NCBI RefSeq assembly: GCF_033100135.1
Contig: NZ_CP136920.1
Location: 372,001 to 436,000 of the forward strand
Source of the DNA: Rubellicoccus peritrichatus
GTDB lineage: Bacteria; Verrucomicrobiota; Verrucomicrobiia; Opitutales; Cerasicoccaceae
Length of the DNA stretch: 64,000 bases
Reading direction: 5' to 3'
Shown here: piece by piece, positions 8,398 through 17,570 of the stretch
Layout: each line of letters starts with the position of its first letter
How positions within the stretch are numbered: position 1 is the first letter of the stretch
The notes under the pieces: model-generated
Seen by the model: the letters and a program-made list of their open reading frames with translations, nothing else
What the model was told of the DNA's origin: nothing
The model's database searches: none
Program-made: the position numbers and the translations under genes

Positions 8398-10254
8398 ATG
8401 GCGATATTTTTGCGGCACTTCCAATACCCTCTTTGCTTATTAATATTTCTCTTCTCCCATTTAGCAAAGGCGGACAAACAGCCTAATATTCTCTGGATCA
8501 TCACCGATGACCAGAGAGCAGATTCATTGGCTTGCTTTAATGAAGCGACACGAGGAACAGCCGAAAGCCGGCTTGGTTATGTTTCTTCGCCAAACGTCGA
8601 TAAATTGGCCAACGAAGGGGTTTTGTTCACCGCAGCCTACTGCAATTCTCCCGCTTGCGCACCATCACGCGACTCAATGCATACGGGACGCTACCCGCAT
8701 CGCCACGGTCGTTATGGTTTCGAGCAGACACACCAGGAAGCGGACTTCTGCACACCCACAATTCCCGAAACGATGGGGGCCAATGGTTATACGGCTGCAC
8801 ACTTCGGCAAGTCCGGTTATCGCCTGTATAAATGGGGGCCGGGCCTGACCTGGCAAAGTCTAGACCACTACAATCCTCATGTAGACATGAAGAATGACTT
8901 GAGGAAAAACGGGCTGACCGACTTTTATAGAAATGCGATCTGGGAAAATGGAAAACAAACCGGCACCGAGGAGATCTGGTATTTTCCAAATGATACAATC
9001 AAACGATATCATGTTTTCCGAAGCGACGGCGAACTGAGATCAAAGGATCTTGAGACAAGGGCTGAGATCGACGAAGAATTGGAAATCCTTCGAAGTTATA
9101 CGCGTGAGTCACCAGATCTTGTATTGGGCGGCAAGAGTCCTCTGCCGACCAAAGACACGCTGGATGGCCAAATCCTAGAAGCATTTGAAAGTTATCTTAG
9201 GCACCCTAATGAGTCCTACAAAACACCCTGGGGCAAGCAACTCGAAGGGCCTGATACAGATAAACCATTATTCACACATCTAAGCTTCTGTTTTCCCCAC
9301 ACTCCGGTTTTACCTCCGGAAGAGTTTCGAAAAAAATTCCAGGATAAAGTCTATAAAGTCCCCGAATTCACAAAAGAAGAATTGGATAGTTTGCCACCGC
9401 AGCTGGTGTCGCTTCAAAACAAAATGGACTTCAGTAACATGAAGCCGGAAGAGAAACAACAGGCCATTCGAGACTACTATGCCTTCTGTGCATTCGGTGA
9501 TTATCTCATCGGTCAGGCGGTCCAGTCTTTCAAACAATACAGTGAAAAATTTGGTCGTGATTATCTCATCATTTTTGTCTGTGGCGACCATGGGTGGCAT
9601 CTGGGCGAACAAGGCATTGAGGCAAAGTTTGCACCTTGGGATACATCAAATCATGGAGCAGCCATCGTTTCCAGCTCTGACACTGAACGATTCCCTCCGG
9701 ATACGGTATACGATGGATTCATAGAATACGTGGACTTCGCTCCAACCATTATAAACATGGCCGGAGTTGATGTAAGTGAATCACAATACGACTATCTCGA
9801 TGGTTATCCCTTAGGCGATGTTCTCAATGGTGACGCCATCCAGCGTGACTATGTGTTGGGCGAGATGAACCATGTTTATGGACCTCGCGCTTATCTACGC
9901 AGTAAGGACTTTGCATTTTCCATGCGGGTGAGGCCAAAGAACGGTCGCCCGGGCCAGGGATATGCACCGGGCGAAAACATCACCTGGGGCCTTACCGCTC
10001 CCCGCGACGATGTGGAAATGGCACTTTATGATTTACGTGTCGATCCGCTGGAACGCAAAAACCTGGCCAACACAAACGACTACCGTGATCTGGCCGATTG
10101 GTTTCGCGTCAAACTCGGTAACATTGTCTTGGGAGATGGACGAATTGAATGTGACTGGACCCAGGAAAACGTCTATTCCGTAAGCGAATTCGCACTCGGA
10201 GCAGATGACAAAGCTCTGGATATACCAAAAGAAATAATCCCACCAGCAACATAA
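8398..10254 (+). CDS. Secreted type I sulfatase (formylglycine-dependent)
   Basis: A 618-residue arylsulfatase-fold hydrolase that removes sulfate esters, probably from a sulfated marine glycan. It starts with a signal peptide ('CLLIFLFSHLAKA'). Metal-binding Asp residues sit in 'WIITDDQR' (D37, D38). The formylglycine site is C87-A-P-S-R91, matching C-x-P-S-R, so maturation by a formylglycine-generating enzyme encoded elsewhere is expected. 'FVCGDHGWHLGEQG' is the C-terminal metal and substrate motif. A TTG 21 bases upstream is in frame, but the ATG at 8398 gives a clean signal peptide. It follows the ThuA-like gene on the same strand. The sulfatase subfamily and substrate cannot be named from sequence alone. 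Confidence 0.93.
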   Translation: MAIFLRHFQYPLCLLIFLFSHLAKADKQPNILWIITDDQRADSLACFNEATRGTAESRLGYVSSPNVDKLANEGVLFTAAYCNSPACAPSRDSMHTGRYPHRHGRYGFEQTHQEADFCTPTIPETMGANGYTAAHFGKSGYRLYKWGPGLTWQSLDHYNPHVDMKNDLRKNGLTDFYRNAIWENGKQTGTEEIWYFPNDTIKRYHVFRSDGELRSKDLETRAEIDEELEILRSYTRESPDLVLGGKSPLPTKDTLDGQILEAFESYLRHPNESYKTPWGKQLEGPDTDKPLFTHLSFCFPHTPVLPPEEFRKKFQDKVYKVPEFTKEELDSLPPQLVSLQNKMDFSNMKPEEKQQAIRDYYAFCAFGDYLIGQAVQSFKQYSEKFGRDYLIIFVCGDHGWHLGEQGIEAKFAPWDTSNHGAAIVSSSDTERFPPDTVYDGFIEYVDFAPTIINMAGVDVSESQYDYLDGYPLGDVLNGDAIQRDYVLGEMNHVYGPRAYLRSKDFAFSMRVRPKNGRPGQGYAPGENITWGLTAPRDDVEMALYDLRVDPLERKNLANTNDYRDLADWFRVKLGNIVLGDGRIECDWTQENVYSVSEFALGADDKALDIPKEIIPPAT

Positions 10255-10279
10255 ATGAAAGCATTGGGTTTATAAAAAT

Positions 10280-11413
10280 TCAGTCAAAAATCAGCACAAT
10301 ATAGGCAAAGAATAGAACCAGATGAACGGCCCCAGCCAAGGTGTTGGTGCGCTGACCGCCAAAGACAATTGATGCACAAAAGAAGGTGGCGATGAGCAAC
10401 ACCATATCCGTATAGAATAGGCCAAGCTCGATGAACTTTCCCGTGACTTCACTGATGATCAAAACTGCTGGAACGGTCAGCCCAATCGTGGCGAGGGCTG
10501 AACCTAACGCAATGTTGACCGTGCGCTGGAGTTGGTTGTCCAAAGCCGCTTTCACCGCTGCCAAAGCCTCTGGTGAAAGGACAAGAATCGCCACAACGAA
10601 ACCAGCCAGGGCATGAGGTGCTTGAGCTTGTGCAATGCCATAATCGATGACCAGAGCGACCTTTTTTGAAAGCAATACGATTGGAAGAATCGTAAGAATA
10701 AGAAAGACGGCATGAAAGCCAACCGACCGCACCACCAATCCCTCGTGTCCTTCATGTGAGTCTTCCGCTTCACTCCCAACATCCGGTGCTTTGAAAAACT
10801 TACTATGCCGCGTTGACTGTAAGAAGAGGAAAACACCATAGAGAATAATTGATGCAAAGATCAGAAAATTCGCCATCAGATGTGACGGAGCACCACCTTC
10901 CGCAGAAAGCGTAAACCGTGGCAGGATCAAGCAAAGAAAAGCCAACGCAACCAGTACCGCCAGATAACTTCTGGCACCTTCCAAATTATAAGCCTGAGTA
11001 TGATGCTTCAGACCACCAAGCAGCAGGGTAACCCCCAACATACCATTCAGCACAATCATCAAAACCGAAAACATGGTGTCGCGAGCAATGGTCGGGTTCT
11101 CTCCTCCCGTCAGCATGACTGCTGAGATCATGACCACTTCGATGCTGATAACTGAGAGGGTCAGAATCAAGGTGCCGTATGGTTCACCCAACTTGATAGC
11201 CAGGCACTCGGCATGGCGGACCACTCCAAACGACAACCAGAGCATCACCGAAAACAACCAGATGAAAAGCCCTCCTGCCATGAGTGCTCCTTCCATATCC
11301 TTCAGCCAGACTGCTCCAACCGTCCAGAATACTATGGTGGTTATAATACCCACCCACAGAGCCAACTCGGAGCGAAGCACATTTTTCCCATCAAGTGTAT
11401 CAGTAGTCGCCAT
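10280..11413 (-). CDS. chaA: ChaA-type Ca2+/H+ (Na+, K+) antiporter
   Basis: A 377-residue member of the CaCA antiporter superfamily with about eleven membrane segments in two inverted halves. The first-half signature is 'GEPYGTLILTLSVISIEVVM' and the second is the 'ILVLSPEALAAVKAALDN' region with 'GSALATIGLTVP', where the acidic residues bind cation. The best match by eye is ChaA, which exchanges Ca2+ or Na+/K+ for protons at the inner membrane. A short His/Glu-rich loop ('EAEDSHEGHEG') lies in the middle, where ChaA relatives also carry acidic loops. It is convergent with the sulfatase gene, 25 bases apart. Confidence 0.85.
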   Translation of the reverse strand: MATTDTLDGKNVLRSELALWVGIITTIVFWTVGAVWLKDMEGALMAGGLFIWLFSVMLWLSFGVVRHAECLAIKLGEPYGTLILTLSVISIEVVMISAVMLTGGENPTIARDTMFSVLMIVLNGMLGVTLLLGGLKHHTQAYNLEGARSYLAVLVALAFLCLILPRFTLSAEGGAPSHLMANFLIFASIILYGVFLFLQSTRHSKFFKAPDVGSEAEDSHEGHEGLVVRSVGFHAVFLILTILPIVLLSKKVALVIDYGIAQAQAPHALAGFVVAILVLSPEALAAVKAALDNQLQRTVNIALGSALATIGLTVPAVLIISEVTGKFIELGLFYTDMVLLIATFFCASIVFGGQRTNTLAGAVHLVLFFAYIVLIFD

Positions 11414-11579
11414 GCTCGATCAGAATCATCCCTGCCGCTCACATTGCCAAGCTGGAAATAATGCACTGTTCCACTGAAAAACATATTCTGAACAAAAGAA
11501 TCTTGGACCTGTCTTCAATTTCTGGCTTAATGCAATCTTGATGAAATAAGCCTCCTTTACGATACTCCTAAAGCCAACT

Positions 11580-12110
11580 ATGCCTCCTTTAAGCTCGAAT
11601 CAGGAAATCTTTGACGTAGTCGATGAGCACGACCAAATCGTCGGTCAGCGGACTCGTGGTGATGTCCACCGCGAAAAGCTGCTCCATCGTGCGGTCCATA
11701 TCTTCGTTTTCAACTCCGACGGCCAGCTCTACATCCAGCGCCGCTCACCCAACAAAGACCAATTGCCCAATTGCTGGACCAGCTCATGCTCGGGTCATGT
11801 CGATTCAGGTGAGGATTACGATACAGCCGCCATCCGCGAGCTTGGAGAGGAACTCGCGATCAACCTCGAAAACGATGAACCACTAAAGTTCCTCTTCAAA
11901 CATGACGCCTGCCGTAAAACCGGCTGGGAATTTGTCCATATCTACAGTCTGCTTTGGGATGGTCCCGTGGTCTTTGACCCTGAAGAAATCAGCGAAGGCC
12001 AGTGGATTGAACCGAAAGCGATGGAAAACTGGATCGGCGAAAATCGACGGGATTTTGCACCAAGCTTCCGCCTGCTGTGGGAAGTAGCCCGCGAACGCAG
12101 CCTGGTTTAA
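11580..12110 (+). CDS. Nudix hydrolase (Idi/YfcD-like)
   Basis: A 176-residue Nudix protein. The Nudix box reads 'GHVDSGEDYDTAAIRELGEE', fitting G-x5-E-x7-REUxEE; the final Gly of the box is replaced by Ala in the next residues (LAI). 'RRSPNKDQLPNCW' and the preceding 'CSGH' resemble isopentenyl-diphosphate isomerase type 1 and the YfcD branch. The protein is short and lacks some IPP-isomerase features, so a nucleotide- or phosphate-derivative pyrophosphatase is more likely. The substrate is unknown. It is monocistronic, with the long inverted repeat at 12138-12224 just downstream. Confidence 0.85.
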   Translation: MPPLSSNQEIFDVVDEHDQIVGQRTRGDVHREKLLHRAVHIFVFNSDGQLYIQRRSPNKDQLPNCWTSSCSGHVDSGEDYDTAAIRELGEELAINLENDEPLKFLFKHDACRKTGWEFVHIYSLLWDGPVVFDPEEISEGQWIEPKAMENWIGENRRDFAPSFRLLWEVARERSLV

Positions 12111-12137
12111 ACGAAGGTGCTATCTGAGTCGATTAAG

Positions 12138-12224
12138 AAGGGTAGCGTCCGGCGTCCCTGCCGGACATGGAGTAACTTCGTATAGGCAACGTAATGTCCG
12201 GCGGGGACGCCGGACGCTACCCTT
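12138..12224. repeat. Long REP-like inverted repeat
   Basis: Two 31-nt arms (12138-12168 and 12194-12224) are inverted copies with one mismatch, separated by 25 nt. Each arm itself contains a smaller palindrome, GTCCGGC with GCCGGAC, so the RNA could form a long hairpin or a cloverleaf-like structure. The arms are far more GC-rich than the spacer. It lies between convergent genes (Nudix, metal-binding-protein homologue), and the right arm is followed by a short T-run, so it may also terminate transcription. The form resembles REP/MITE elements, but no transposase is near. Confidence 0.85.
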
Positions 12225-12242
12225 TTATTCACGCATCAAAAA

Positions 12243-13157
12243 TTATTCCGCATGCTCAAGTGCTTCAGCGATGACCAAGGTATTCCCACGCATCAATTCG
12301 GCGTAAGGGATCGATTTATCTCCGCCTGGTAATGCAAGCGTGTAAACATCCTCTTCCTGCAAGGCACAGCTCTTACCAGGCATTTGCTCAACAAAAGCGA
12401 TCCCCTGATAAGCTGGAGAATAGATCGGCGAAACCAAACCGTAAGCACGGGCGAAATAACGAAAACGGTTGCCATCTGTAACCAGGACACGCTTACCAGC
12501 TGGAACTTCCCTTATTTCCGACTTAACCCAGCCATCCAAACCAGTAAGCTCTTCAAGATACAGGGCAGTGTTGCGATCATAAGTATCAGCATGTTCCGGG
12601 TCCATCTCTGCGAGTGTCTCATTGATTGAAACGACAGCGGTCATAGCGTTGGGCACGCTAAACCAGACGTTTGGATCAATAGCTTCCGGCTCAACTCCCA
12701 ATGCTTCAAGATTCTCGGGCATTGGGATATTCTTTACCAGCTCGGACCATGCCGCATTGGATTCCACCGCATCTTTCCGACAACACGGAGGCAGACGCTC
12801 AGGATTTGAATGTGGCGGATCCATCTCCGTCCAGAATGCAGCCCCCCGTTCAAGTGTCGGCATACCATCCGTCAGAACATAGCGCTCCACCTTTGGGTTA
12901 ATCGCCGAAACTGCCGCATCGAGCCAAGGCTCAGCATCCAGTCCGGTTTCATAAACAAAGTCTGCTTTTGCCAAACCATCGCTAGAGCCTTCTGAAACAA
13001 CAACAGCGTCGACCTGATCGCCACCAACCCGTTCAACCCATTCGGCATAAAATGGATGCGTGACTGCCACCTTGAAAGGCTCCGGCTTGACATTGACCGC
13101 GGAAACGAAAGCGGGAAGGCTGAAAAGTGCTGTTAACGCGATTAAGGATGTGCGCAT
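12243..13157 (-). CDS. ZnuA/TroA-like periplasmic metal-binding protein homologue lacking the His ligands
   Basis: A 304-residue exported protein; the signal peptide 'LIALTALFSLPAFVSA' fixes the ATG at 13157. The fold signature of cluster A-I solute-binding proteins is clear: 'KADFVYETGLDAEPWL', 'DPNVWFSVPNAM' and 'GLDGWVKSEI'. In ZnuA and relatives three His residues bind metal. Here the first His loop is missing, the second (DPH-x-W) is DPNVW, and the third (H-D/A-A/F) reads VTDGNRF. A CC pair ('LPPCCRKD') and a later Cys ('GKSCAL') are present. It may therefore bind something other than Zn2+/Mn2+, or bind differently. No permease or ATPase gene is adjacent. hemB lies 77 bases upstream on the same strand. 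Confidence 0.8.
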   Translation of the reverse strand: MRTSLIALTALFSLPAFVSAVNVKPEPFKVAVTHPFYAEWVERVGGDQVDAVVVSEGSSDGLAKADFVYETGLDAEPWLDAAVSAINPKVERYVLTDGMPTLERGAAFWTEMDPPHSNPERLPPCCRKDAVESNAAWSELVKNIPMPENLEALGVEPEAIDPNVWFSVPNAMTAVVSINETLAEMDPEHADTYDRNTALYLEELTGLDGWVKSEIREVPAGKRVLVTDGNRFRYFARAYGLVSPIYSPAYQGIAFVEQMPGKSCALQEEDVYTLALPGGDKSIPYAELMRGNTLVIAEALEHAE

Positions 13158-13175
13158 GATGGTTTTTATAGAGTA

Positions 13176-13201
13176 AGAAGGCTGAAGTGAGAAGGCAGAA
13201 G
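13176..13201. repeat. Copy of a short intergenic repeat (TTCTGCCTTCTCACTTC type)
   Basis: Between hemB and the metal-binding-protein homologue, the minus strand reads CTTCTGCCTTCTCACTTC followed by AGCCTTCT. Closely similar strings occur at 41439-41467, where they form an inverted repeat, and as a partial copy near 28344. All are intergenic. Confidence 0.5.
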
Positions 13202-13233
13202 TTTTTGTGGATTTAGGTAACCTTCTCCCTTCC

Positions 13234-14238
13234 CTACAAAACAAAGTCTTTGGCAAAATAACTCAAAATCATGTCCGCTCCGGCACGCTTGATGGAAAGC
13301 AGGCTTTCATCGCGGGTTCGCTCAAGATCGAGCCACCCAAGACGGGCTGCTGCATGGATCTGGGCGTATTCTCCGGAAACCTGATAGGCAGCAACAGGCA
13401 ATTCCGTCCGATCACGCAATTCGCGGATGATATCCAGATAAGGGCCTGCAGGCTTCACCATAAGCACATCGGCACCCTCAGCTTCATCAAGCTCAGTCTC
13501 AGTCACTGCCATGCGGCGATTGGCTGGATCCAACTGGTAGGTGTCCTTGTTCAGCAACTTCGTTCCAGCTGCCTTAGAGCTCCCAACTGCGTCCCGGAAT
13601 GGCCCGTAGTAGGCCGATGAAAATTTTGCCGAGTAGGCCATAATGGACGTATGAGTCAGTCTGGCCTCATCCAAAGCCTCACGAATCGCACCGATGCGGC
13701 CGTCCATCATATCAGAAGGCGCTACAAAATCAGCTCCCGCCTGCGCATTGAGAACAGCCATTTTCATCAGCACTTCCACCGTATGATCATTTTCGATATC
13801 CGTGCCATCCTTGTTGAGCAAACCGTCATGCCCATGATCCGTGTAAGGATCGAGGGCGACATCAGTAATGACCAATAGCTCCGGACAGCGCTTTTTCACC
13901 GCGCGAACCGCCCGCAGGATCAAAGTATCCTTGTTCAAGGCTTCTTTGCCCAAAGCAGACTTCAGAGAAGTATCAAGCTTGGGAAAAAGCGCCACGGCCG
14001 GAATCCCGCCATCAAAAAGCCTCGAACATTCATCTGCCAGCAGATCAATCGTCAACCGCTGCTGGCCCGGCATCGAGTCAATTTCCTCCGAACCGCCCTT
14101 TCCATCAATGACAAACAAGGGCTGGATCAAATCATTCGTCCGCACCTCAGTCTCTCGTACCAACCGGCGCATCGCATCCGAACGCCGATGCCGGCGCGGC
14201 CGTTGTGGAAGATCCAGTTCAAATGCATTTTCGCTCAT
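13234..14238 (-). CDS. hemB: Porphobilinogen synthase (delta-aminolevulinate dehydratase)
   Basis: HemB joins two 5-aminolevulinate molecules to porphobilinogen in haem synthesis (cytoplasm, octamer). The 334-residue length is normal. Catalytic lysines are K205 in 'MAYSAKFSSAYYGPFRDA' and K262 in 'LMVKPAGPY'. The metal-site loop at 126-139 reads DVALDPYTDHGHDG: the zinc-binding cysteines of E. coli-type enzymes are replaced by Ala/Asp, so this belongs to the Mg2+-activated, zinc-independent class known from Pseudomonas and Bradyrhizobium. The ATG at 14238 is the first in frame. The gene stands upstream of the metal-binding-protein homologue. Confidence 0.96.
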   Translation of the reverse strand: MSENAFELDLPQRPRRHRRSDAMRRLVRETEVRTNDLIQPLFVIDGKGGSEEIDSMPGQQRLTIDLLADECSRLFDGGIPAVALFPKLDTSLKSALGKEALNKDTLILRAVRAVKKRCPELLVITDVALDPYTDHGHDGLLNKDGTDIENDHTVEVLMKMAVLNAQAGADFVAPSDMMDGRIGAIREALDEARLTHTSIMAYSAKFSSAYYGPFRDAVGSSKAAGTKLLNKDTYQLDPANRRMAVTETELDEAEGADVLMVKPAGPYLDIIRELRDRTELPVAAYQVSGEYAQIHAAARLGWLDLERTRDESLLSIKRAGADMILSYFAKDFVL

Positions 14239-14364
14239 GATCAGCCATTTCTAAACTCATACAGCCCAATGGCACGCAAAAAAAGGGTAGCAGAATGTTA
14301 GACAAAGAAGAAATTGAGTGGACTTTCCACAGCACGAAATAATACTAATTCGTTTAAATAAGCC

Positions 14365-15978
14365 ATGCCTCTATTCAAAATCATCGCTTGTTGTGCAACA
14401 TATGCACTCTTAATTGGGGTGGTAACGACCGCAAAAGGCGCCGAGTTCGGTGATTTCACCTATACTGACCACGGGAGTTATATCGAGATTACGGGCCATG
14501 CTTACAAGACAACCAAGCATGTCATCATCCCTGAAAGTATTGATGGGAAACCAGTAACGACAATTGGAGAGAGAGCCTTTGAAGGCAATAATCACTTACG
14601 GGCTATAGATATCCCCAACAGCATCACTTCGATAGGTGAGCGAGCCTTTGCAATTTGTACCAGCCTGGAAAGCATCAGCATACCGCCAAACGTCCAGTCG
14701 ATTGGCAGCCGGGCCTTTCACCTTTGCATGGACTTAAGCAGCATCCACGTCGATTCCCAGAATGTTGATTACGCAAGCATCGCCGGCGTATTATTTAACA
14801 AAAATCTGGATACACTGATTACTTACCCAATGGATAAGGCGACGAGATCCTACACGGTCCCGGATGGTGTCACGTCAATCGCAGCAGATGCCTTCCTTGC
14901 CTGCCATTTTCTCAAGGTAATTAATATACCAGCAAATGTCGTCTCAATTGATGATAATGCAATCCTGGCATGCATTGATCTTGAAGCCATTAATGTCGCC
15001 CCGGATAACAGCACTTATGCAAGTGTAGAGGGAGTGCTCTTCGACAAAACACTGACTACCCTGATTGCTTTTCCCGAGCACCGAACTGGACAATATGACA
15101 TTCCGGATGGCGTTCAAGTTATCGGGGAATATGCGTTCGATAATTGCATTTGGCTGACAAACATTTCAATGCCATTGAGTCTGTTGACCATTGAGGATTT
15201 CGCTTTTCTTGCATGCAAAGAGCTGACCCAAACAAACATCCCCCATCAGGTCACATCCATAGGCGATAGTCCTTTCAGCTTCTGCGATAATTTAAGCCAA
15301 ATTGACGTTTCACCTGCGAACGGTTCTTTAGCAAGCAATGATGGTATTCTGTTCAACACGAGCATGACTACAATGCTTGCCTACCCTTCGGGGAAAACAA
15401 AAAGCACTTACATTGTCCCCGACAGCGTAACCACCATCGCCTATCATGCGTTCTCAACCAAGAGATATTTGAACAGTATTTATTTTCACAGCGATGCGCC
15501 ACTTGCCGATCTGGCTTTTTATTCAGGCTTTTCCTCAGCCACCGCTTCGAAAGTGTATCATTTCAGCAATAAAACAGGCTTCACCTCACCAACCTGGAAC
15601 GGACTCACCACTGTCAGCATGGGGCCAAGCTCCCCCGGAAAAATCTGGCTGATCGAGAATGAACTGCCCCACGACTCAGACTTGTGCATAACAACGAACG
15701 CTAGCGGCAAGCCACTACTCCTTCCCTATGCTCTTAAGCTCGATCCCGATATCCACGATGCACCGCAACCAGTGGTCAATGGAAACCTGATTGAGTATAC
15801 CTTTTACAGTGGACGCAACGATGTGACTTATGCTGTCGAAACCAGTAAAGACCTGCTCAACTGGACCTCAACCGGGATCATTCTTTCCGATCCTGATGCC
15901 GAAGGCTACCAGACTGCGACGGCGAATCTGGATGATTCGCAGTGTTTTGTCCGGGTGACAGTATCTGCCGCAGAATAA
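14365..15978 (+). CDS. Secreted BspA-like leucine-rich-repeat protein
   Basis: A 537-residue exported protein. After a signal peptide (to about residue 25, 'VVTTAKGAEF') come roughly ten LRR_5 repeats, seen as recurring 'ITSIGERAFAICTSLESI' type units ('VPDGVTSIAADAFLACHFL', 'IPDGVQVIGEYAFDNCIWL'). They alternate with inserted blocks 'GVLFNKNLDTLITYP' / 'GVLFDKTLTTLIAFP'. Such proteins are surface or secreted adhesins or binding proteins. The last 80 residues ('VTYAVETSKDLLNWTSTG') carry an 'ExSxDLxNWT' motif that recurs in the large protein at 54085-58411. A hairpin terminator follows at once. Confidence 0.88.
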   Translation: MPLFKIIACCATYALLIGVVTTAKGAEFGDFTYTDHGSYIEITGHAYKTTKHVIIPESIDGKPVTTIGERAFEGNNHLRAIDIPNSITSIGERAFAICTSLESISIPPNVQSIGSRAFHLCMDLSSIHVDSQNVDYASIAGVLFNKNLDTLITYPMDKATRSYTVPDGVTSIAADAFLACHFLKVINIPANVVSIDDNAILACIDLEAINVAPDNSTYASVEGVLFDKTLTTLIAFPEHRTGQYDIPDGVQVIGEYAFDNCIWLTNISMPLSLLTIEDFAFLACKELTQTNIPHQVTSIGDSPFSFCDNLSQIDVSPANGSLASNDGILFNTSMTTMLAYPSGKTKSTYIVPDSVTTIAYHAFSTKRYLNSIYFHSDAPLADLAFYSGFSSATASKVYHFSNKTGFTSPTWNGLTTVSMGPSSPGKIWLIENELPHDSDLCITTNASGKPLLLPYALKLDPDIHDAPQPVVNGNLIEYTFYSGRNDVTYAVETSKDLLNWTSTGIILSDPDAEGYQTATANLDDSQCFVRVTVSAAE

Positions 15979-16015
15979 AAGCCGACCAACTTTTAAGTTG
16001 AGTCTTTGGGCTTTT
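15977..16015 (+). terminator. Rho-independent terminator after the LRR gene
   Basis: AAAAGCC (15977-15983) pairs with GGCTTTT (16009-16015), with an inner CAACTT/AAGTTG stem and a T-run at 16012-16017. It begins inside the stop codon of the LRR gene and precedes cysS by 31 bases. Confidence 0.65.
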
Positions 16016-16046
16016 TTGGCTCTTTGGACTCTTTTAAAGGAATACC

Positions 16047-17483
16047 ATGCCAGTCCGTTTACATGACACCCTCAGCAGATCCGAAAAGCTGCTCGCCCCC
16101 GCGAGCGAAGGCCCACTTGGATTCTACTGTTGCGGACCTACGGTTTATGGACCGGCTCACATCGGCAACTTCCGTACATTTATCCTGCAGGACGTGCTCC
16201 GGCGCACCCTTGAAGCCGATGGCATGGCGGTCCGTCATGTCCGCAACATCACCGATGTGGATGATAAAACCATCCGCACGAGCCAGGCCGAAGGTGTCTC
16301 CCTGAAAGACTTCACGCAGAAATGGACAGAGAAGTTCCATGCTGACTGCGCCAGGCTCAATCTCCTCACACCAGACGAAGAACCGCGTGCGACAGATCAC
16401 ATCGCAGAACAAATCTCCATGATTGAAAAGCTGGTGGAAGGTGGCCATGCCTATGCCGCTGAAGACGGCTCAGTCTATTTCAAAGTCAACAGTTGCGAGC
16501 ATTACGGAGAACTCGCCCAACTCGATCGCGACTCGCTCAGAACACAATCCACAAACAGCGCTGGTGAATCCAACGACGCCGACGAGTATGACCGTGAATC
16601 CGTTTCGGATTTTGCCCTCTGGAAAGCACACAAGCCCGATGATGGTGAGAACTTCTGGCCCAGCCCTTGGGGCAACGGCCGCCCCGGCTGGCACATCGAG
16701 TGCTCAGCCATGAGCGTTCGCTACCTTGGTGAGAGCTTTGATCTCCACGGAGGTGGTGTTGATCTTTGCTTCCCGCACCACGAGAATGAAATCGCGCAAA
16801 GCGAGTGCGCCACTGGCGCAAGGCCGTTTGTTCGTCATTGGTTTCACAGCACTCACCTGATGGTCGACGGCGCGAAAATGTCCAAAAGTCTGGGCAATCT
16901 TTACACACTCGACGAATTGGAAGCCAAGGGCTATTCACCCAATGTCGTTCGCTGGGCCTTGATTGCCGGACATTACCGCCAGCAGCTCAACTTTACCGAC
17001 AACGGCCTCCAGGCCGCCAAAAGCGCGATTTCCAAGATCGAAAAACATGTCAGTGCACTACTGGATCGACTGGAAATCTCAAAAGAAGACTTTGCCGAAT
17101 GCTATGGGCCTAACCCATTGCTGACGACGGGGATTTTCGCACCTGCCTGGGAGGCACTCTGCGACGACCTCAACACCCCCGGAGCCATCGGTGAACTTTT
17201 CACTGCCCTGCGCAACCTCGACAATCCCGACTTCTCCAAGGTCGCCGTTGGCGGCCAATTGAGGGCTTTGGCAGCATTGCTCTTCGCACTCGGAATTGAA
17301 CTATTTCAGGATGAGAAAAACTCGGCAGAGGCACCGGAAAATGTCCGCATGCTGGCCCAGCAACGTTGGGAAGCCAAGCAAGCGAAAGACTGGACATCTG
17401 CAGACGCACTTCGCGCCGAAATTCAGGCAGCCGGCTGGAACATCCTTGATAAAAAAGACGGTTTTGATCTCGAACCAGCATAA
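16047..17483 (+). CDS. cysS: Cysteinyl-tRNA synthetase
   Basis: A 478-residue class I synthetase that charges tRNA-Cys. It has the HIGH-type motif 'GPAHIGNF', the KMSKS loop 'KMSKSLGNL', zinc ligands in 'YCCGPTVYG', 'CSAMS' and '[10 protein letters not shown]', and a C-terminal DALR anticodon-binding region. The ATG at 16047 has an AAGGA ribosome-binding site at correct spacing. purU follows 87 bases later on the same strand. No T-box leader is visible in the 68 bases upstream. Confidence 0.97.
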   Translation: MPVRLHDTLSRSEKLLAPASEGPLGFYCCGPTVYGPAHIGNFRTFILQDVLRRTLEADGMAVRHVRNITDVDDKTIRTSQAEGVSLKDFTQKWTEKFHADCARLNLLTPDEEPRATDHIAEQISMIEKLVEGGHAYAAEDGSVYFKVNSCEHYGELAQLDRDSLRTQSTNSAGESNDADEYDRESVSDFALWKAHKPDDGENFWPSPWGNGRPGWHIECSAMSVRYLGESFDLHGGGVDLCFPHHENEIAQSECATGARPFVRHWFHSTHLMVDGAKMSKSLGNLYTLDELEAKGYSPNVVRWALIAGHYRQQLNFTDNGLQAAKSAISKIEKHVSALLDRLEISKEDFAECYGPNPLLTTGIFAPAWEALCDDLNTPGAIGELFTALRNLDNPDFSKVAVGGQLRALAALLFALGIELFQDEKNSAEAPENVRMLAQQRWEAKQAKDWTSADALRAEIQAAGWNILDKKDGFDLEPA

Positions 17484-17570
17484 GTGCGCTGTTACTCTAA
17501 TTCACCTCAAGGTCTTCACAACCAACTGATAAGGAACTTCTGCCTTACCATTTCTATCTTCTAACAGATT

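Noticed and set aside
16016-16046. T-box leader before cysS
   Set aside because: Only 68 bases separate the LRR gene and cysS, mostly a terminator; no T-box sequence (TGGNACCGCG) is seen.
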